NCBI GenBank assembly: GCA_948902155.1
Contig: CAQVQZ010000003.1
Location: 1-36,433 of the forward strand
Source of the DNA: an uncultured Oscillibacter sp.
GTDB taxonomy: Bacteria; Bacillota_A; Clostridia; Oscillospirales; Oscillospiraceae
Length of the DNA: 36,433 nucleotides
Direction: 5' to 3'
Position numbers and translations under genes: made by a program. The notes beneath the pieces were generated by a model. It was not told the origin of the DNA and searched no databases. It saw only the letters and a program-made list of their open reading frames with translations. Shown one piece after another: positions 1-7,864 of the stretch (its first letter is position 1; every line of letters begins with the position of its first letter).

Positions 1-1
1 G

Positions 2-223
2 GTGGGGGCCCATCATAAGGAGGCTCTTGGAAAAGCGAACCGCACTCCGGCCCGGGAGGAGTATGACCGGACCTACAACCGTTTGAAGGCCCGAAAGCAG
101 AGGGGAAAAATCAGCGTGGACGAGTGGAACGCCGCTGTAGCGAAAGCGCAGGAGCTGCTAGAGCGATCTAAACGCGGAGAACTGACGGATGAGGAATTGA
201 AGTGCCGGTTTGAAGAGTTCTGA
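2..223 (+). CDS. C-terminal part of a DUF6076-like mobile-element protein (cut by left edge)
   Basis: The frame is open from the first bases of the window, so the true start lies outside; the GTG at 2 is only the first possible codon. The 73 visible residues are highly charged and helical (EEYDRTYNRLKARKQRGKI, then AKAQELLERSKRGELTDEEL). They resemble the C-terminal helix pair of DUF6076-type proteins found on clostridial conjugative elements; I recall this resemblance and have not tested it. No function is known to me. Together with the recombinase remains at 19.5-21 kb it suggests that mobile DNA touched both sides of the sucrose and Rnf clusters. It could instead be an unrelated helical accessory protein. 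Confidence 0.5.
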   Translation: MGAHHKEALGKANRTPAREEYDRTYNRLKARKQRGKISVDEWNAAVAKAQELLERSKRGELTDEELKCRFEEF

Positions 224-548
224 GCGTGGGCCTATTCTTTGTTTATAGCGGCGCAATTATCGCGCCAGTCAGGAGAACAAGGGCAGCTATGCGTTCAAGA
301 ACGGATCTACGCAAGCCTTCGCTCCTCAGCTGTCGGGCGGGATGATAAAATTACCCTTGCAGACCCGCACCATTTGATTGGATAATTTCTCAATACTACC
401 GTTCTCTGTCCTTGAACTTCCTGCTCCCTATATAACGCGCGGTCCCTGATGTGACCTGACGCGCCGTGCGGTGCGGCGGCGCTGATTATCCACTACCTCG
501 CCCGACCGGAACTGCGTAAGGAGACAACGTCCTGACAATATCGTATTC
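224..548. other. Gene-poor stretch between mobile-type gene and sucrose cluster
   Basis: About 325 bp without a convincing gene. It holds a short dyad GGCGC-AATTATC-GCGCC near 250. Short open frames such as the one at about 279-368 (Q-L-S-G-G-M-I-K) could be decayed coding DNA, but none has a start with a ribosome site. The 13-base string TTCTTTGTTTATA near 237 recurs near 18828, next to the other mobile-element scar. Confidence 0.4.
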
Positions 549-579
549 AAAGGCCGCTAGGCGGCGCCCAGAGGCCTTT
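549..579 (-). terminator. Probable terminator of the sucrose cluster
   Basis: Inverted repeat AAAGGCC ... GGCCTTT (7 bp) with an inner GC-rich loop, 9 bp beyond the stop of the metallo-hydrolase gene. Read on the minus strand the stem ends in TTT, consistent with a weak intrinsic terminator. Confidence 0.5.
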
Positions 580-587
580 CCATATCT

Positions 588-1421
588 TTAGAACGCCACT
601 TCCATACCGTCATAGGCAGCCAGAATTCCCCGCTCTCTCCCCCATGCCTCCAGCTGGTCATGGGTCATTCCTCCGTTGTGGCTGAAATGATTCACGACCT
701 TTACGGTATGGGTGCCGGAGCAGCCCAGGTCATGGAGCTTTTGGAAAAAGGCCTCGCCGTCAGGCAGACCCATATGATAGCCGCCGACCGTCTTTTTCCC
801 CATAGTGGCGTCCAGGCTGATCAGGTCATACCGCTCCGCCGTTATGAGCGCCCAAGCCTCCGCGCTCAGGTTCACGCCGGTATCATGGCCGTAAAAAACC
901 GTCTTCCCCGCTTTTTTACAGATGTACACCAGGCATTCCTCCCGCTGGTCATGGTCGGCGGGCACAGCGGTGATCTCCCATCCATTGGCCCGGAAACGGT
1001 CTCCCCCGTGAATCACATGGAAATTCACCACGCCGTCAATGGGATGAGGCTTGAACCGATCAACCAGAATATGGGCGTCGAAAGCGTCCTTGACCGTCTG
1101 GCTGCCGTAGACCTCCAGGACGCCCTCCGCGCCGTGGCCGAAGTGCTCATGGCGGTGGATCAGGTCTGTGGGAAACCAGTGGTCCATGTGGCTGTGGGTT
1201 ACCAGCAGCGTGTGAATCTTCGCCAGCTCCAGGCCGTACCGCAGGGCATGGCAGTAGGTGTCCGGCGGGAAATCAATCAGCAGTTCCCCGTCCAAAACGG
1301 CCTGGGTGCGGGTACGCAGATTCTTTCCGCCCCGTTCCCGGGCTTGGGCGCAGATGGGGCAAGAGCAGAACAGCGCGGGCCAGCCCTCGGCGGCGGCGGT
1401 TCCTAAATAGCGTATGTTCAA
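588..1421 (-). CDS. PhnP-like MBL-fold metallo-hydrolase
   Basis: 277 aa, cytosolic. The metallo-beta-lactamase signature THSHMDH is at about residues 75-81, a further metal ligand is likely in ADHDQ (about 155) and in YGHDTG (about 178). Near the N terminus CSCPICAQAR (about 19-28) matches the extra zinc site of the PhnP subgroup, which hydrolyses phosphodiesters such as 5-phosphoribosyl 1,2-cyclic phosphate. The start is TTG, preceded by AGGAGGGAG at 7-nt spacing; no ATG fits. It is the last gene of the sucrose cluster, 27 bp after a GH32 gene, so it is probably co-transcribed. No C-P lyase genes are nearby, so the PhnP reaction itself is doubtful; a sugar cyclic-phosphate or other phosphodiester clean-up role is possible but untested. 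Confidence 0.85.
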   Translation of the reverse strand: MNIRYLGTAAAEGWPALFCSCPICAQARERGGKNLRTRTQAVLDGELLIDFPPDTYCHALRYGLELAKIHTLLVTHSHMDHWFPTDLIHRHEHFGHGAEGVLEVYGSQTVKDAFDAHILVDRFKPHPIDGVVNFHVIHGGDRFRANGWEITAVPADHDQREECLVYICKKAGKTVFYGHDTGVNLSAEAWALITAERYDLISLDATMGKKTVGGYHMGLPDGEAFFQKLHDLGCSGTHTVKVVNHFSHNGGMTHDQLEAWGRERGILAAYDGMEVAF

Positions 1422-1448
1422 AAAACTCCCTCCTCTTGTTGTTTCTGT

Positions 1449-2927
1449 TCAGCTGCGGTCCCGACACGCGGGTTCCGCCAAGCGGTACCGCTCCAGGTCC
1501 ATCGCTACCCTTCCCTGTGCATGGAAGGAAATCCCGTCCGCCTCCTGCGGGGTGTAAAGGGTGGCGGAGAGGACCTGTTCTCCCCCGTTGACAAACACCT
1601 CCACGGAAAAGCGGTCCAGGATCAGGCGCAACTCCAGCTCCCCCGCCCGGTCCCCCACAGGCACGGTCCTCCGGTGGACCAGATTGCAGGGAAAGCCGGA
1701 ATATGTACGGTCCAGCGTCAGAAGATTGGGGCCGGACCGGAAACGGAGGGCGGTAAAGTGCCGGCCGTCCTGCGCAAATTTCAGGGTAAACATCCCATCC
1801 CCCCGGCACCGCAGCGCGATCTTCATATCCAGCGTCCGGCCGGATACGCCGGGCAGGGTCAGGGAACCGGAGAGCGAGACATGTTCGTAAGAAACCCGCT
1901 CCACCCGCCACGCCTCCAGCTCACGGACGGGGCTTTGGACCAGCCGTCCGTCCCGGACGGCCAGCTCCCGGGGCAGGGTGAGCTGTCCGAACCACTTCTG
2001 TCCCCTCGGAACATAGCAGGATGGCTCCCCCGCTGCCTGCATCCATCCGATCATGACCCGCCGCCCGTCCGGCAGGAGGGCGGTCTGGGGCGCGTAGAAA
2101 TCCAGTCCCTGGTCCACAGGCGAGACGCTTTGCCGGATGAATCTCCCGCCGCTGTCTAACCTGCCCAGGATACAGAGGACCTCCTGGCCGCTGTGAAACT
2201 CCGGGCCGGGAGCCTCCAGCTCCTGGGGAGAGACCAACAGGACGGATTGTCCGTCCAGAGAGAAAAAATCCGGGCATTCCCACATCTTCCCCCACTGGTT
2301 GGCGGAGCGGTCCAGCATCCCTTCCAGCCGCCAGCGCTCCAGGTCTTCCGACGAGTACAGCAAAACCTCCCCGCTGCCGTCTTCGGCACGGTTTCCCGCC
2401 ACAGCGTACCAGCGGGAACCCTCCCGCCACAGTTTGGGGTCCCGGAAATCCCGCGCGCTGCCGCCGGGCGGGAGCTGCTCCCCGGTAATCACCGGGTTGG
2501 CGGAGAGCTTTTCGTAATTCTCTCCGTCTCCTATCGCCAGGCACTGCGCCTGGACTTCTTTTCCCTCCTCCAGACGGCGTCCCGTGTACATCAGCAGATG
2601 CCGTCCGTCGGGCGTTTCCACCGCAGAACCGGAGAAGCAGCCGTCCCGGTCATAGGGCCGATCGGGGGCCAGCGCGGCGGGCAGGCGCTCCCAGCGGAGC
2701 AAATCCCGGGACTTGCAGTGCCCCCAGTGCATGGGACCCCAGCTGGTGCTGTAGGGATGATATTGGTAAAAGAGGTGATATTCTCCCCGGTAGACGGAAA
2801 ATCCGTTGGGGTCGTTCAGCCAGCCCGTGGTGGGCGTCAGGTGGAACAAAGGCCGCTCCGCCGGGGAGATCAAGGCGCCCCGTCTCGCCTCGTAGGCCCT
2901 TGCCCTCTCTAACTGCTCTGAAATCAT
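1449..2927 (-). CDS. GH32 sucrose-6-phosphate hydrolase / invertase (canonical copy)
   Basis: 492 aa from ATG 2927, with AAAGG 11 nt upstream; a GTG at 2936 is possible but its spacing is poor. Glycoside hydrolase family 32: the nucleophile aspartate is in GWLNDPNG (about 36-43), then WGPMHWGH, FSGSAV, the transition-state stabilising FRDPKLW and the acid/base glutamate in WECPDFF. A C-terminal beta-sandwich ends with SVEVFVNGGEQVLS. It should split sucrose-6-phosphate delivered by the PTS into glucose-6-phosphate and fructose. No signal peptide is seen, as expected for a cytosolic ScrB. It is the third gene after the operator-controlled PTS gene and a close relative of its neighbour at 2994. 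The paralogue pair may differ in substrate, for example sucrose-6-phosphate against short fructo-oligosaccharides. Confidence 0.93.
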   Translation of the reverse strand: MISEQLERARAYEARRGALISPAERPLFHLTPTTGWLNDPNGFSVYRGEYHLFYQYHPYSTSWGPMHWGHCKSRDLLRWERLPAALAPDRPYDRDGCFSGSAVETPDGRHLLMYTGRRLEEGKEVQAQCLAIGDGENYEKLSANPVITGEQLPPGGSARDFRDPKLWREGSRWYAVAGNRAEDGSGEVLLYSSEDLERWRLEGMLDRSANQWGKMWECPDFFSLDGQSVLLVSPQELEAPGPEFHSGQEVLCILGRLDSGGRFIRQSVSPVDQGLDFYAPQTALLPDGRRVMIGWMQAAGEPSCYVPRGQKWFGQLTLPRELAVRDGRLVQSPVRELEAWRVERVSYEHVSLSGSLTLPGVSGRTLDMKIALRCRGDGMFTLKFAQDGRHFTALRFRSGPNLLTLDRTYSGFPCNLVHRRTVPVGDRAGELELRLILDRFSVEVFVNGGEQVLSATLYTPQEADGISFHAQGRVAMDLERYRLAEPACRDRS

Positions 2928-2993
2928 AGGCCGCACCGCCTTTCTTCTTTTCCCCTATCCTACCAGCCTTGGCCGGGCTTGTCCAGCCCGCCC

Positions 2994-4409
2994 TCACTCA
3001 GAGGAATACTCTTTGATTTGCATGGGACGCAGTTTGTGGACGACCGCCTTCCCTCTGCCCTTCAGCGTCAGCGTCCGTCTTTCGCTCTCCGGATACCAGC
3101 GGACCGACAGGACCGCTTCCCCGTCATTTGCGAAAAACTCCAGGGCGCTGGTATCCGCCAGGATGCGCAGATTCCGCAGCCCGCAGATCGGAGCGGTCCG
3201 GCTTCCCCGGCCCCAGCCGCCCTCCCGGACGGTCAGCGCCAGCGCTCCGTTCCCCGCCCGCAGGGAAACGCCGGAGATATCCAGGGACAGCTCCCCCTCG
3301 CATGTGAGCGCAATATCGGAGCGCAGGGGAAGGTCTATCGTTTTTTCGCCCTCAAGGTCATATTCCCGGGACTCCTCACGCAGTCCCGCCAGCTCCGGGA
3401 CCGGGTTCATCACCAGCCTGTTCCGGCGGCGTTCAAGTACCCGCGGCACCGTCAAACAGTGCTGCCAGCCCTGGGCGGCGGTGGGATTGGAATACTCCGC
3501 GTCCGGCATCCCCATCCAGCCGATCAGCAGGCGGCGGCCGCTATCCGGGAAGGTCTGCGGCGCGTAGAAATCAAAGCCGAAATCAAAGGGGACAAACTCC
3601 CCCAGCCGGCAGTCTCCCCGGAAATCGCCAAAGAGCGGGAAGTATCCGGAGGCGTAGACGTTCTCAAAGCCCGGCCCCTTTCCCGGAACCCCTTGGGGGG
3701 AAACCGCCAAAAACCACTGTCCGTCCATTTCAAAGAGATCGGGGCACTCCCACATATAACCAAAGGCAGCCGGTGTGCGGATTGTGTTGATATGCTTCCA
3801 CTGGAACTTGTCCTTTGACTCAAATACCAGCGCCGCGCCCGCGTCTTCCACGGTACGGGCCCCCAGTACCATGTAATAGACGCCGTCCTGCTTCCACACC
3901 TTCGGGTCCCGCACATGCCGCGTCAATCCGCCGGGGTAATCCCAGGGGCCCATCAGCAGCCGTTTCCAGCCAAGACGCACCCCGTCCGGGGAATAAGCCA
4001 CAGCGGTATTATTCTCACGGCCTTCCAGAACATAATCGTAGTCTCCGCCATATTTGACATTCCCTGTGTAATACAAATACAAGCCGTCTTCCTCGCAGAG
4101 GGCCGAACCGGAATACGCGCCGTGTACGTCAAAAGGCTCGTCGCTGTACAGCATGACCGGGCACCGCTCCCAGGAGAGCAGATCGCGGGATTTATAGTGC
4201 CCCCAGAACTTCACGCCGCCGCCAGCGTCGAAGGGCGCGTATTGATAGAACACATGGTACTCGTCCCGAAAACGGCACAGGCCGTTGGGGTCGTTGAGCC
4301 AGCCGGTGGGCGGCGCCAGATGAAGGCCGGGCCGCCAGGGGCCGGCCTTCGCCGCCTGCCGTTCCGCCGCCGCAGTCAGGCGGACCAGATCCTTGTGCAG
4401 CGCATTCAT
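2994..4409 (-). CDS. GH32 sucrose-6-phosphate hydrolase (second, divergent copy)
   Basis: 471 aa from ATG 4409, behind AAGGAGGGG; codons upstream of it are open but lack a ribosome site. GH32 catalytic residues are all present: GWLNDPNG, the HVRDPKVW block and MWECPDLF. The stretch around FDAGGGVKFWGHYKS differs from the canonical GPMHWGH of its neighbour, and an insertion around the Y-D-Y-V-L-E-G-R-E-N segment seems typical of a separate ScrB subgroup. Cytosolic, no signal peptide. It directly follows the PTS gene but is separated from it by a 15-bp perfect hairpin, which may lower or tune its expression. Role: hydrolysis of the phosphorylated disaccharide taken in by the adjacent EIIBCA. 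Confidence 0.92.
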   Translation of the reverse strand: MNALHKDLVRLTAAAERQAAKAGPWRPGLHLAPPTGWLNDPNGLCRFRDEYHVFYQYAPFDAGGGVKFWGHYKSRDLLSWERCPVMLYSDEPFDVHGAYSGSALCEEDGLYLYYTGNVKYGGDYDYVLEGRENNTAVAYSPDGVRLGWKRLLMGPWDYPGGLTRHVRDPKVWKQDGVYYMVLGARTVEDAGAALVFESKDKFQWKHINTIRTPAAFGYMWECPDLFEMDGQWFLAVSPQGVPGKGPGFENVYASGYFPLFGDFRGDCRLGEFVPFDFGFDFYAPQTFPDSGRRLLIGWMGMPDAEYSNPTAAQGWQHCLTVPRVLERRRNRLVMNPVPELAGLREESREYDLEGEKTIDLPLRSDIALTCEGELSLDISGVSLRAGNGALALTVREGGWGRGSRTAPICGLRNLRILADTSALEFFANDGEAVLSVRWYPESERRTLTLKGRGKAVVHKLRPMQIKEYSSE

Positions 4410-4445
4410 AGAACCCCTCCTTTTTCGCATGGTCCTGTGGGCTTT

Positions 4446-4480
4446 GTTCCAAGCCGCCCGTACTGCGGGCGGCTTGGAAC
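4446..4480 (-). other. Intercistronic 15-bp hairpin between PTS and GH32 genes
   Basis: Perfect inverted repeat GTTCCAAGCCGCCCG / CGGGCGGCTTGGAAC with loop TACTG. On the transcribed (minus) strand it is followed by AAAGCCC, not by U's, so it is not a standard intrinsic terminator. More likely it protects the upstream permease message or marks a processing site. On the plus strand it is followed by TTCCCTTT. Confidence 0.6.
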
Positions 4481-4490
4481 TTCCCTTTAG

Positions 4491-6374
4491 TCAAACCTGT
4501 ATCACCTTGTCCAGAGCCTTGCAGCCGCCGGTTTGGATGGTCACGCGCTCGTAGTCGTCGGAGTTCGTCACCAGCAGCACCACCACATCGGGATGGCCGG
4601 CGGCGGCGATTTTGTCCCGGTCAAAGGCGATGAGCTTTTCACCGGCCTTTACCTTCTGCCCCTCCTGGACAAAGCACTCGAAGCCCTCGCCGTTCATCGC
4701 CACGGTATCCACGCCGACATGAATCAGCACCTCCATGCCGTCGGGAGAAGTGACGCCCACCGCGTGCCGCGTCTCGGCCACAGAGGAAATCTCGCCGTCG
4801 AAGGGGGCCGTCACGAAGCCCTCAGCGGGCTGGATGCCCACGCCCTGCCCCAGAACACCGGCGGCAAAGGTCTCGTCGGGGATTTCCTCGGAGGGAATGA
4901 CGATTCCGGAAACCGGAGCGTACACCGCGCCGGGCTTGCAGTCCACAGCGGAGAGCGCGGGCTCGGGCTGGACGGTCTTTTTCTCCGCGGGAGCGGCATC
5001 CTTATAGCCAAACAGCCAGGTCAGGGCGAAAGCCACACCGATGGAAACAGCGGCCATGATGATGTAATTGATGGGGTCGTTGAGGCACAGCAGCAGGCCG
5101 AACAGGCCGGTCACGCCGGTGCCGCTGGCCCCCAGGCCCACCAGGGAGGCATACATAGCGCCCGCCGCGCCGCCGATGGCGCCGCAGACAAAGGGCTTGA
5201 AATGGCGCAGGTTCACGCCGAAGATGGCGGGCTCGGTGATGCCCATGAAGCAGGAGAAGGCGGAGGGCAGGGCCACGGACTTGGTCTTCTGGTTTTTGCT
5301 CTTCAGGGCAACCGCCAGCGTGGCCGCGCCCTGGGCCATATTGGCGGCGGAGGCCAGGGGGAGCCAGTAGGTCACGCCGTACATGGACAGCTGTCCCATG
5401 TCGATGACCGTGTACATGTGGTGAATGCCCGCCACCACAGTGGTGGAATACAGGCCGCCCATAATCAGACTGCCCAGGCCCAGGGGGAGCGTAAGCAGGG
5501 TCTGGATGCCCCCGATGACCCCGTTCTCAATGGTCACGAAGATGGGGCCAATGATGGAATACGTCAGATATCCGGTGACAAATACGCTGACCAGAGGCGT
5601 GACAAACAGGTCGAACATGGCGGGAACAATCTTGTGCAGGCGCTTTTCAATGAAGCACATCACCCACACGGCGATAATCACCGGAATGACGTGGCCCTGA
5701 TACCCCACCAGGTCCACCTCATACAGGCCGAACCACACGCTCTGCGTCCGCAGCACTCCCTGGGTCGCCACCGTCCAGGCGTTCTGGAGGTCCGGATGGA
5801 TCATCAGCATGCCGATGACCGCGCCCAGATAGGGATTCCCTCCGAAGGCTTTGGCGGCGCTGTAGGCAATCAAAATCGGCAGGAATACGTATGCTGTATT
5901 GGCAAAAAGATTGGCGAACACATAGATGGAGCCGGAGGTGTCGATGTTCAAAAATCCGTTGTTCACCATGAAGTTCAGCGCCTCCATGATGCCCATCAGG
6001 AAGCCGCTGGCCACGATGGCGGGGATGATGGGAACGAAAATGTCCCCCAGGCACTTGATGGCCCGCTTGAAGATATTCTGCTTGGCGGCCGCCGCGGCCT
6101 TGACCTCTTCCTTTGTGGCGGCGGTGAGCCCGGAGATGGCGATAAACTCGTCATAGACCTTATTCACCGTGCCGGTGCCCAGGATGATCTGAAGCTGACC
6201 GGAGGCGCTGAAAACTCCCTTGACCCCATCAATGTCCTCTACGGCTTTCGCGTCGCACTTGGCGTTGTCCGCCAGGACCAAACGGAGCCTGGTGGCACAA
6301 TGGGCGGCGGAAACCAGGTTCTCCTTCTTCCCCACCTTGTCGTAGATTTCCTGGGCTACTTTCCTGTAATCCAT
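4491..6374 (-). CDS. PTS sucrose/beta-glucoside family permease, EIIBCA
   Basis: 627 aa from ATG 6374, with AGGAAG 7 nt before it; a GTG 18 nt further upstream is disfavoured. Domain order is IIB (about 1-85, phosphorylated cysteine in AAHCATRLRL), IIC (about 100-460, many membrane helices, glutamate/histidine motifs such as GITEPAIFGVN and AGIHHMYTV), then IIA (about 480-627, phosphorylated histidine in VLIHVGVDTV). This single-chain layout is that of the sucrose, beta-glucoside and trehalose group. The two downstream GH32 hydrolases point to sucrose (or a sucrose-like fructoside) as substrate. It is the first gene of the cluster after the regulator. A 14-bp palindrome identical in core to the one before the regulator lies 65 bp upstream, so local LacI control is likely. 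Confidence 0.93.
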   Translation of the reverse strand: MDYRKVAQEIYDKVGKKENLVSAAHCATRLRLVLADNAKCDAKAVEDIDGVKGVFSASGQLQIILGTGTVNKVYDEFIAISGLTAATKEEVKAAAAAKQNIFKRAIKCLGDIFVPIIPAIVASGFLMGIMEALNFMVNNGFLNIDTSGSIYVFANLFANTAYVFLPILIAYSAAKAFGGNPYLGAVIGMLMIHPDLQNAWTVATQGVLRTQSVWFGLYEVDLVGYQGHVIPVIIAVWVMCFIEKRLHKIVPAMFDLFVTPLVSVFVTGYLTYSIIGPIFVTIENGVIGGIQTLLTLPLGLGSLIMGGLYSTTVVAGIHHMYTVIDMGQLSMYGVTYWLPLASAANMAQGAATLAVALKSKNQKTKSVALPSAFSCFMGITEPAIFGVNLRHFKPFVCGAIGGAAGAMYASLVGLGASGTGVTGLFGLLLCLNDPINYIIMAAVSIGVAFALTWLFGYKDAAPAEKKTVQPEPALSAVDCKPGAVYAPVSGIVIPSEEIPDETFAAGVLGQGVGIQPAEGFVTAPFDGEISSVAETRHAVGVTSPDGMEVLIHVGVDTVAMNGEGFECFVQEGQKVKAGEKLIAFDRDKIAAAGHPDVVVLLVTNSDDYERVTIQTGGCKALDKVIQV

Positions 6375-6438
6375 AGCTCTGCTTCCTTTCACATTTTATT
6401 TCAGCTCCATGGCCGGAGCGGAGGCACAGGGGGAGTTG

Positions 6439-6452
6439 AGAATACGTATTCT
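6439..6452 (-). promoter_or_regulatory. LacI-type operator and probable promoter of the PTS operon
   Basis: AGAATACGTATTCT is a 14-bp perfect palindrome with the central CG typical of LacI-family operators. On the minus strand a possible promoter (TTTTCA, 17 bp, TATTCT) has its -10 inside the palindrome, so repressor binding would block RNA polymerase. The 12-bp core is identical to the site at 7481-7492. Confidence 0.75.
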
Positions 6453-6463
6453 TAAAAATCCTG

Positions 6464-6494
6464 AAAAAAGGACGCCGGAACGTCATCCTTTTTT
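6464..6494 (-). terminator. Terminator of the LacI regulator gene
   Basis: AAAAAAGGA ... TCCTTTTTT, a 9-bp A/T-ended stem around a GC-rich loop, 4 bp after the regulator's stop codon. Its symmetrical A and T runs would work in either direction. It separates regulator from permease, so the permease needs its own promoter. Confidence 0.75.
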
Positions 6495-6498
6495 CTAT

Positions 6499-7467
6499 TC
6501 AAGTACTCTCACGGATCACCAGAGAGGCGGAAAGCGGATCATCCAGCGCTTCCCGGGGACCGGGGCGGTCAATGCGGTCCAGCAGCCGCGCCACGGCCTC
6601 ATGGGCCATCCGGGCGATGGGCTGGGACACGCTGCTTAGCCGGGGATTGAGATAGCGGCCCATGGAGGTATCGTCAAACCCGATCACGCCGACCCTCTCA
6701 GGAACAGAGACCTCCAGCCGCCGGAGCGCGTCCAGGACCCGCAGCGCGTAGATGTCGTTTCCCGCGAAGACGGCTCCCCGCTCCGGCGATTGGCCCAGCC
6801 AGTCCTCTAACGCTCGATTCATCTGAACGTCGTCCTGATAAACGACGTTCGCCGTCTGCGGGCCATAGCCGATCTCCACGAGAAAGCGGCGGAAGCCCAC
6901 GTATTTCCCGTCGTAGTCCTTTCCGATGAACAGGAAGCGCCGGAAGCCCCGTTCCAGCAGGTGCGCCGCCACCATGGCACCAGCCTGGGCGTGATCTACA
7001 TAGACCGAATCCAGACCATTGGCCCGGCGGGTGACGGTCACGACGGGCACATCCAGTTTTTTGACGTACTCCCGCCACTCCCCGCTGGTTTCCCGGATGG
7101 GTACCGCCAGCACGCCGTCCACCCGGTAACGTCGGACCACATCCAAGTACTCCTGTTCGTTCCGGGGGCTGTAATCGCTGTTGAACAAGATGATGCTGTA
7201 CCCGTTTTCCCGGGCCTCGGCCTCGATCCGTTTCGCCAGGTCGGCAAAAAAGCCGTTGGAAATGTCGGTCACCAGCACGCCCAGCAGCTTCGTTTTGCTG
7301 CCCTGGAGCCCCTTGGCCAAGGCGTTGAACTGATAATCGTGCTCTCTGGCGCAGGCCAGCACCCGTTCCCGAATCTCCGGAGCCACCGTCATGCTTCCGT
7401 TCAGCACACGGGACACCGTGGGCTGGGAAACATGGGTCAATTTTGCGATTTCCGTCATTGTAATCAT
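6499..7467 (-). CDS. LacI/GalR-family repressor of sucrose genes (ScrR-like)
   Basis: 322 aa from ATG 7467, with GGAG 5 nt upstream; the longer frame to 7530 would run through the promoter and operator. N-terminal helix-turn-helix of the LacI type: MTEIAKLTHVSQPTVSRVL (residues 4-22) followed by the hinge helix region (ALAKGLQGSKT). The rest is a periplasmic-binding-protein-like sensor (YDRKYVG-like strand turns, GVIGFDDTSMGRYLNP near the C terminus). It is read towards, and ends just before, the PTS operon. Palindromes GAATACGTATTC stand before its own gene and before the permease, so it likely represses both and releases them on a sugar or sugar-phosphate. Inducer identity is inferred from neighbours only. 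Confidence 0.92.
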   Translation of the reverse strand: MITMTEIAKLTHVSQPTVSRVLNGSMTVAPEIRERVLACAREHDYQFNALAKGLQGSKTKLLGVLVTDISNGFFADLAKRIEAEARENGYSIILFNSDYSPRNEQEYLDVVRRYRVDGVLAVPIRETSGEWREYVKKLDVPVVTVTRRANGLDSVYVDHAQAGAMVAAHLLERGFRRFLFIGKDYDGKYVGFRRFLVEIGYGPQTANVVYQDDVQMNRALEDWLGQSPERGAVFAGNDIYALRVLDALRRLEVSVPERVGVIGFDDTSMGRYLNPRLSSVSQPIARMAHEAVARLLDRIDRPGPREALDDPLSASLVIREST

Positions 7468-7480
7468 ATTGGCTCCGTCT

Positions 7481-7492
7481 GAATACGTATTC
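7481..7492 (-). promoter_or_regulatory. Autoregulatory LacI-type operator before the regulator gene
   Basis: GAATACGTATTC, a perfect 12-bp palindrome, lies between the -10 element (7508-7513) and the ribosome site of the regulator. It would act as a roadblock just downstream of the transcription start. Confidence 0.75.
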
Positions 7493-7507
7493 TTTAGGTG
7501 CAAATAA

Positions 7508-7537
7508 ATTATAGCACAGTTTTCAGGCAAAAATCAA
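7508..7537 (-). promoter_or_regulatory. Promoter of the LacI-family regulator gene
   Basis: On the minus strand: -35 TTGATT (7532-7537), 18-bp spacer, consensus -10 TATAAT (7508-7513). The start of the message would fall just before the operator at 7481-7492. Confidence 0.7.
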
Positions 7538-7758
7538 TTCATGGGTTCCACAAAACTTTCCCCTGTATTTTATTGATATTACCGGAAATGTTCGGTGTGT
7601 TTCCATATAGACATTTGCGATGTCTCCCTGCTGGTCAAGGAATTCTCAATGGAAATACCCGTCCGAGATATTGCAGGCGGCTGTGCCGAAGTACCGCCGG
7701 AGAACCACAGGGCGGGACTGGATACCATGTGGATACGCCGGATGCAAGTTTAGAGCAG
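7538..7758. other. Intergenic stretch without a recognised gene
   Basis: About 220 bp between the regulator promoter and the terminator of the LytTR gene. Short frames exist on both strands but lack ribosome sites and recognisable sequence; I see nothing functional here. Confidence 0.5.
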
Positions 7759-7796
7759 AAAAGGGGTCCCCTGTCACAGTACAGGGGGCCCCTTTT
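7759..7796 (-). terminator. Strong hairpin terminator after the LytTR gene
   Basis: AAAAGGGGTCCCCTGT pairs with ACAGGGGGCCCCTTTT across a 6-nt loop (16 bp with one G-T type mismatch). It lies about 70 bp beyond the stop of the LytTR gene, ends in TTTT on the minus strand and is nearly symmetrical, so it may also stop plus-strand reads. Confidence 0.75.
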
Positions 7797-7864
7797 CTGA
7801 ACCTGGCTGATACAATCCTCAACAAACAAGGATAAACCGCCTTTCCGCGATTCCCAATCTTCAA

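Noticed and set aside
4533..6455. 640-residue open frame antisense to the PTS permease
   Set aside because: His/Gly/Asp-rich mirror of the coding strand, no recognisable domain, no ribosome site.
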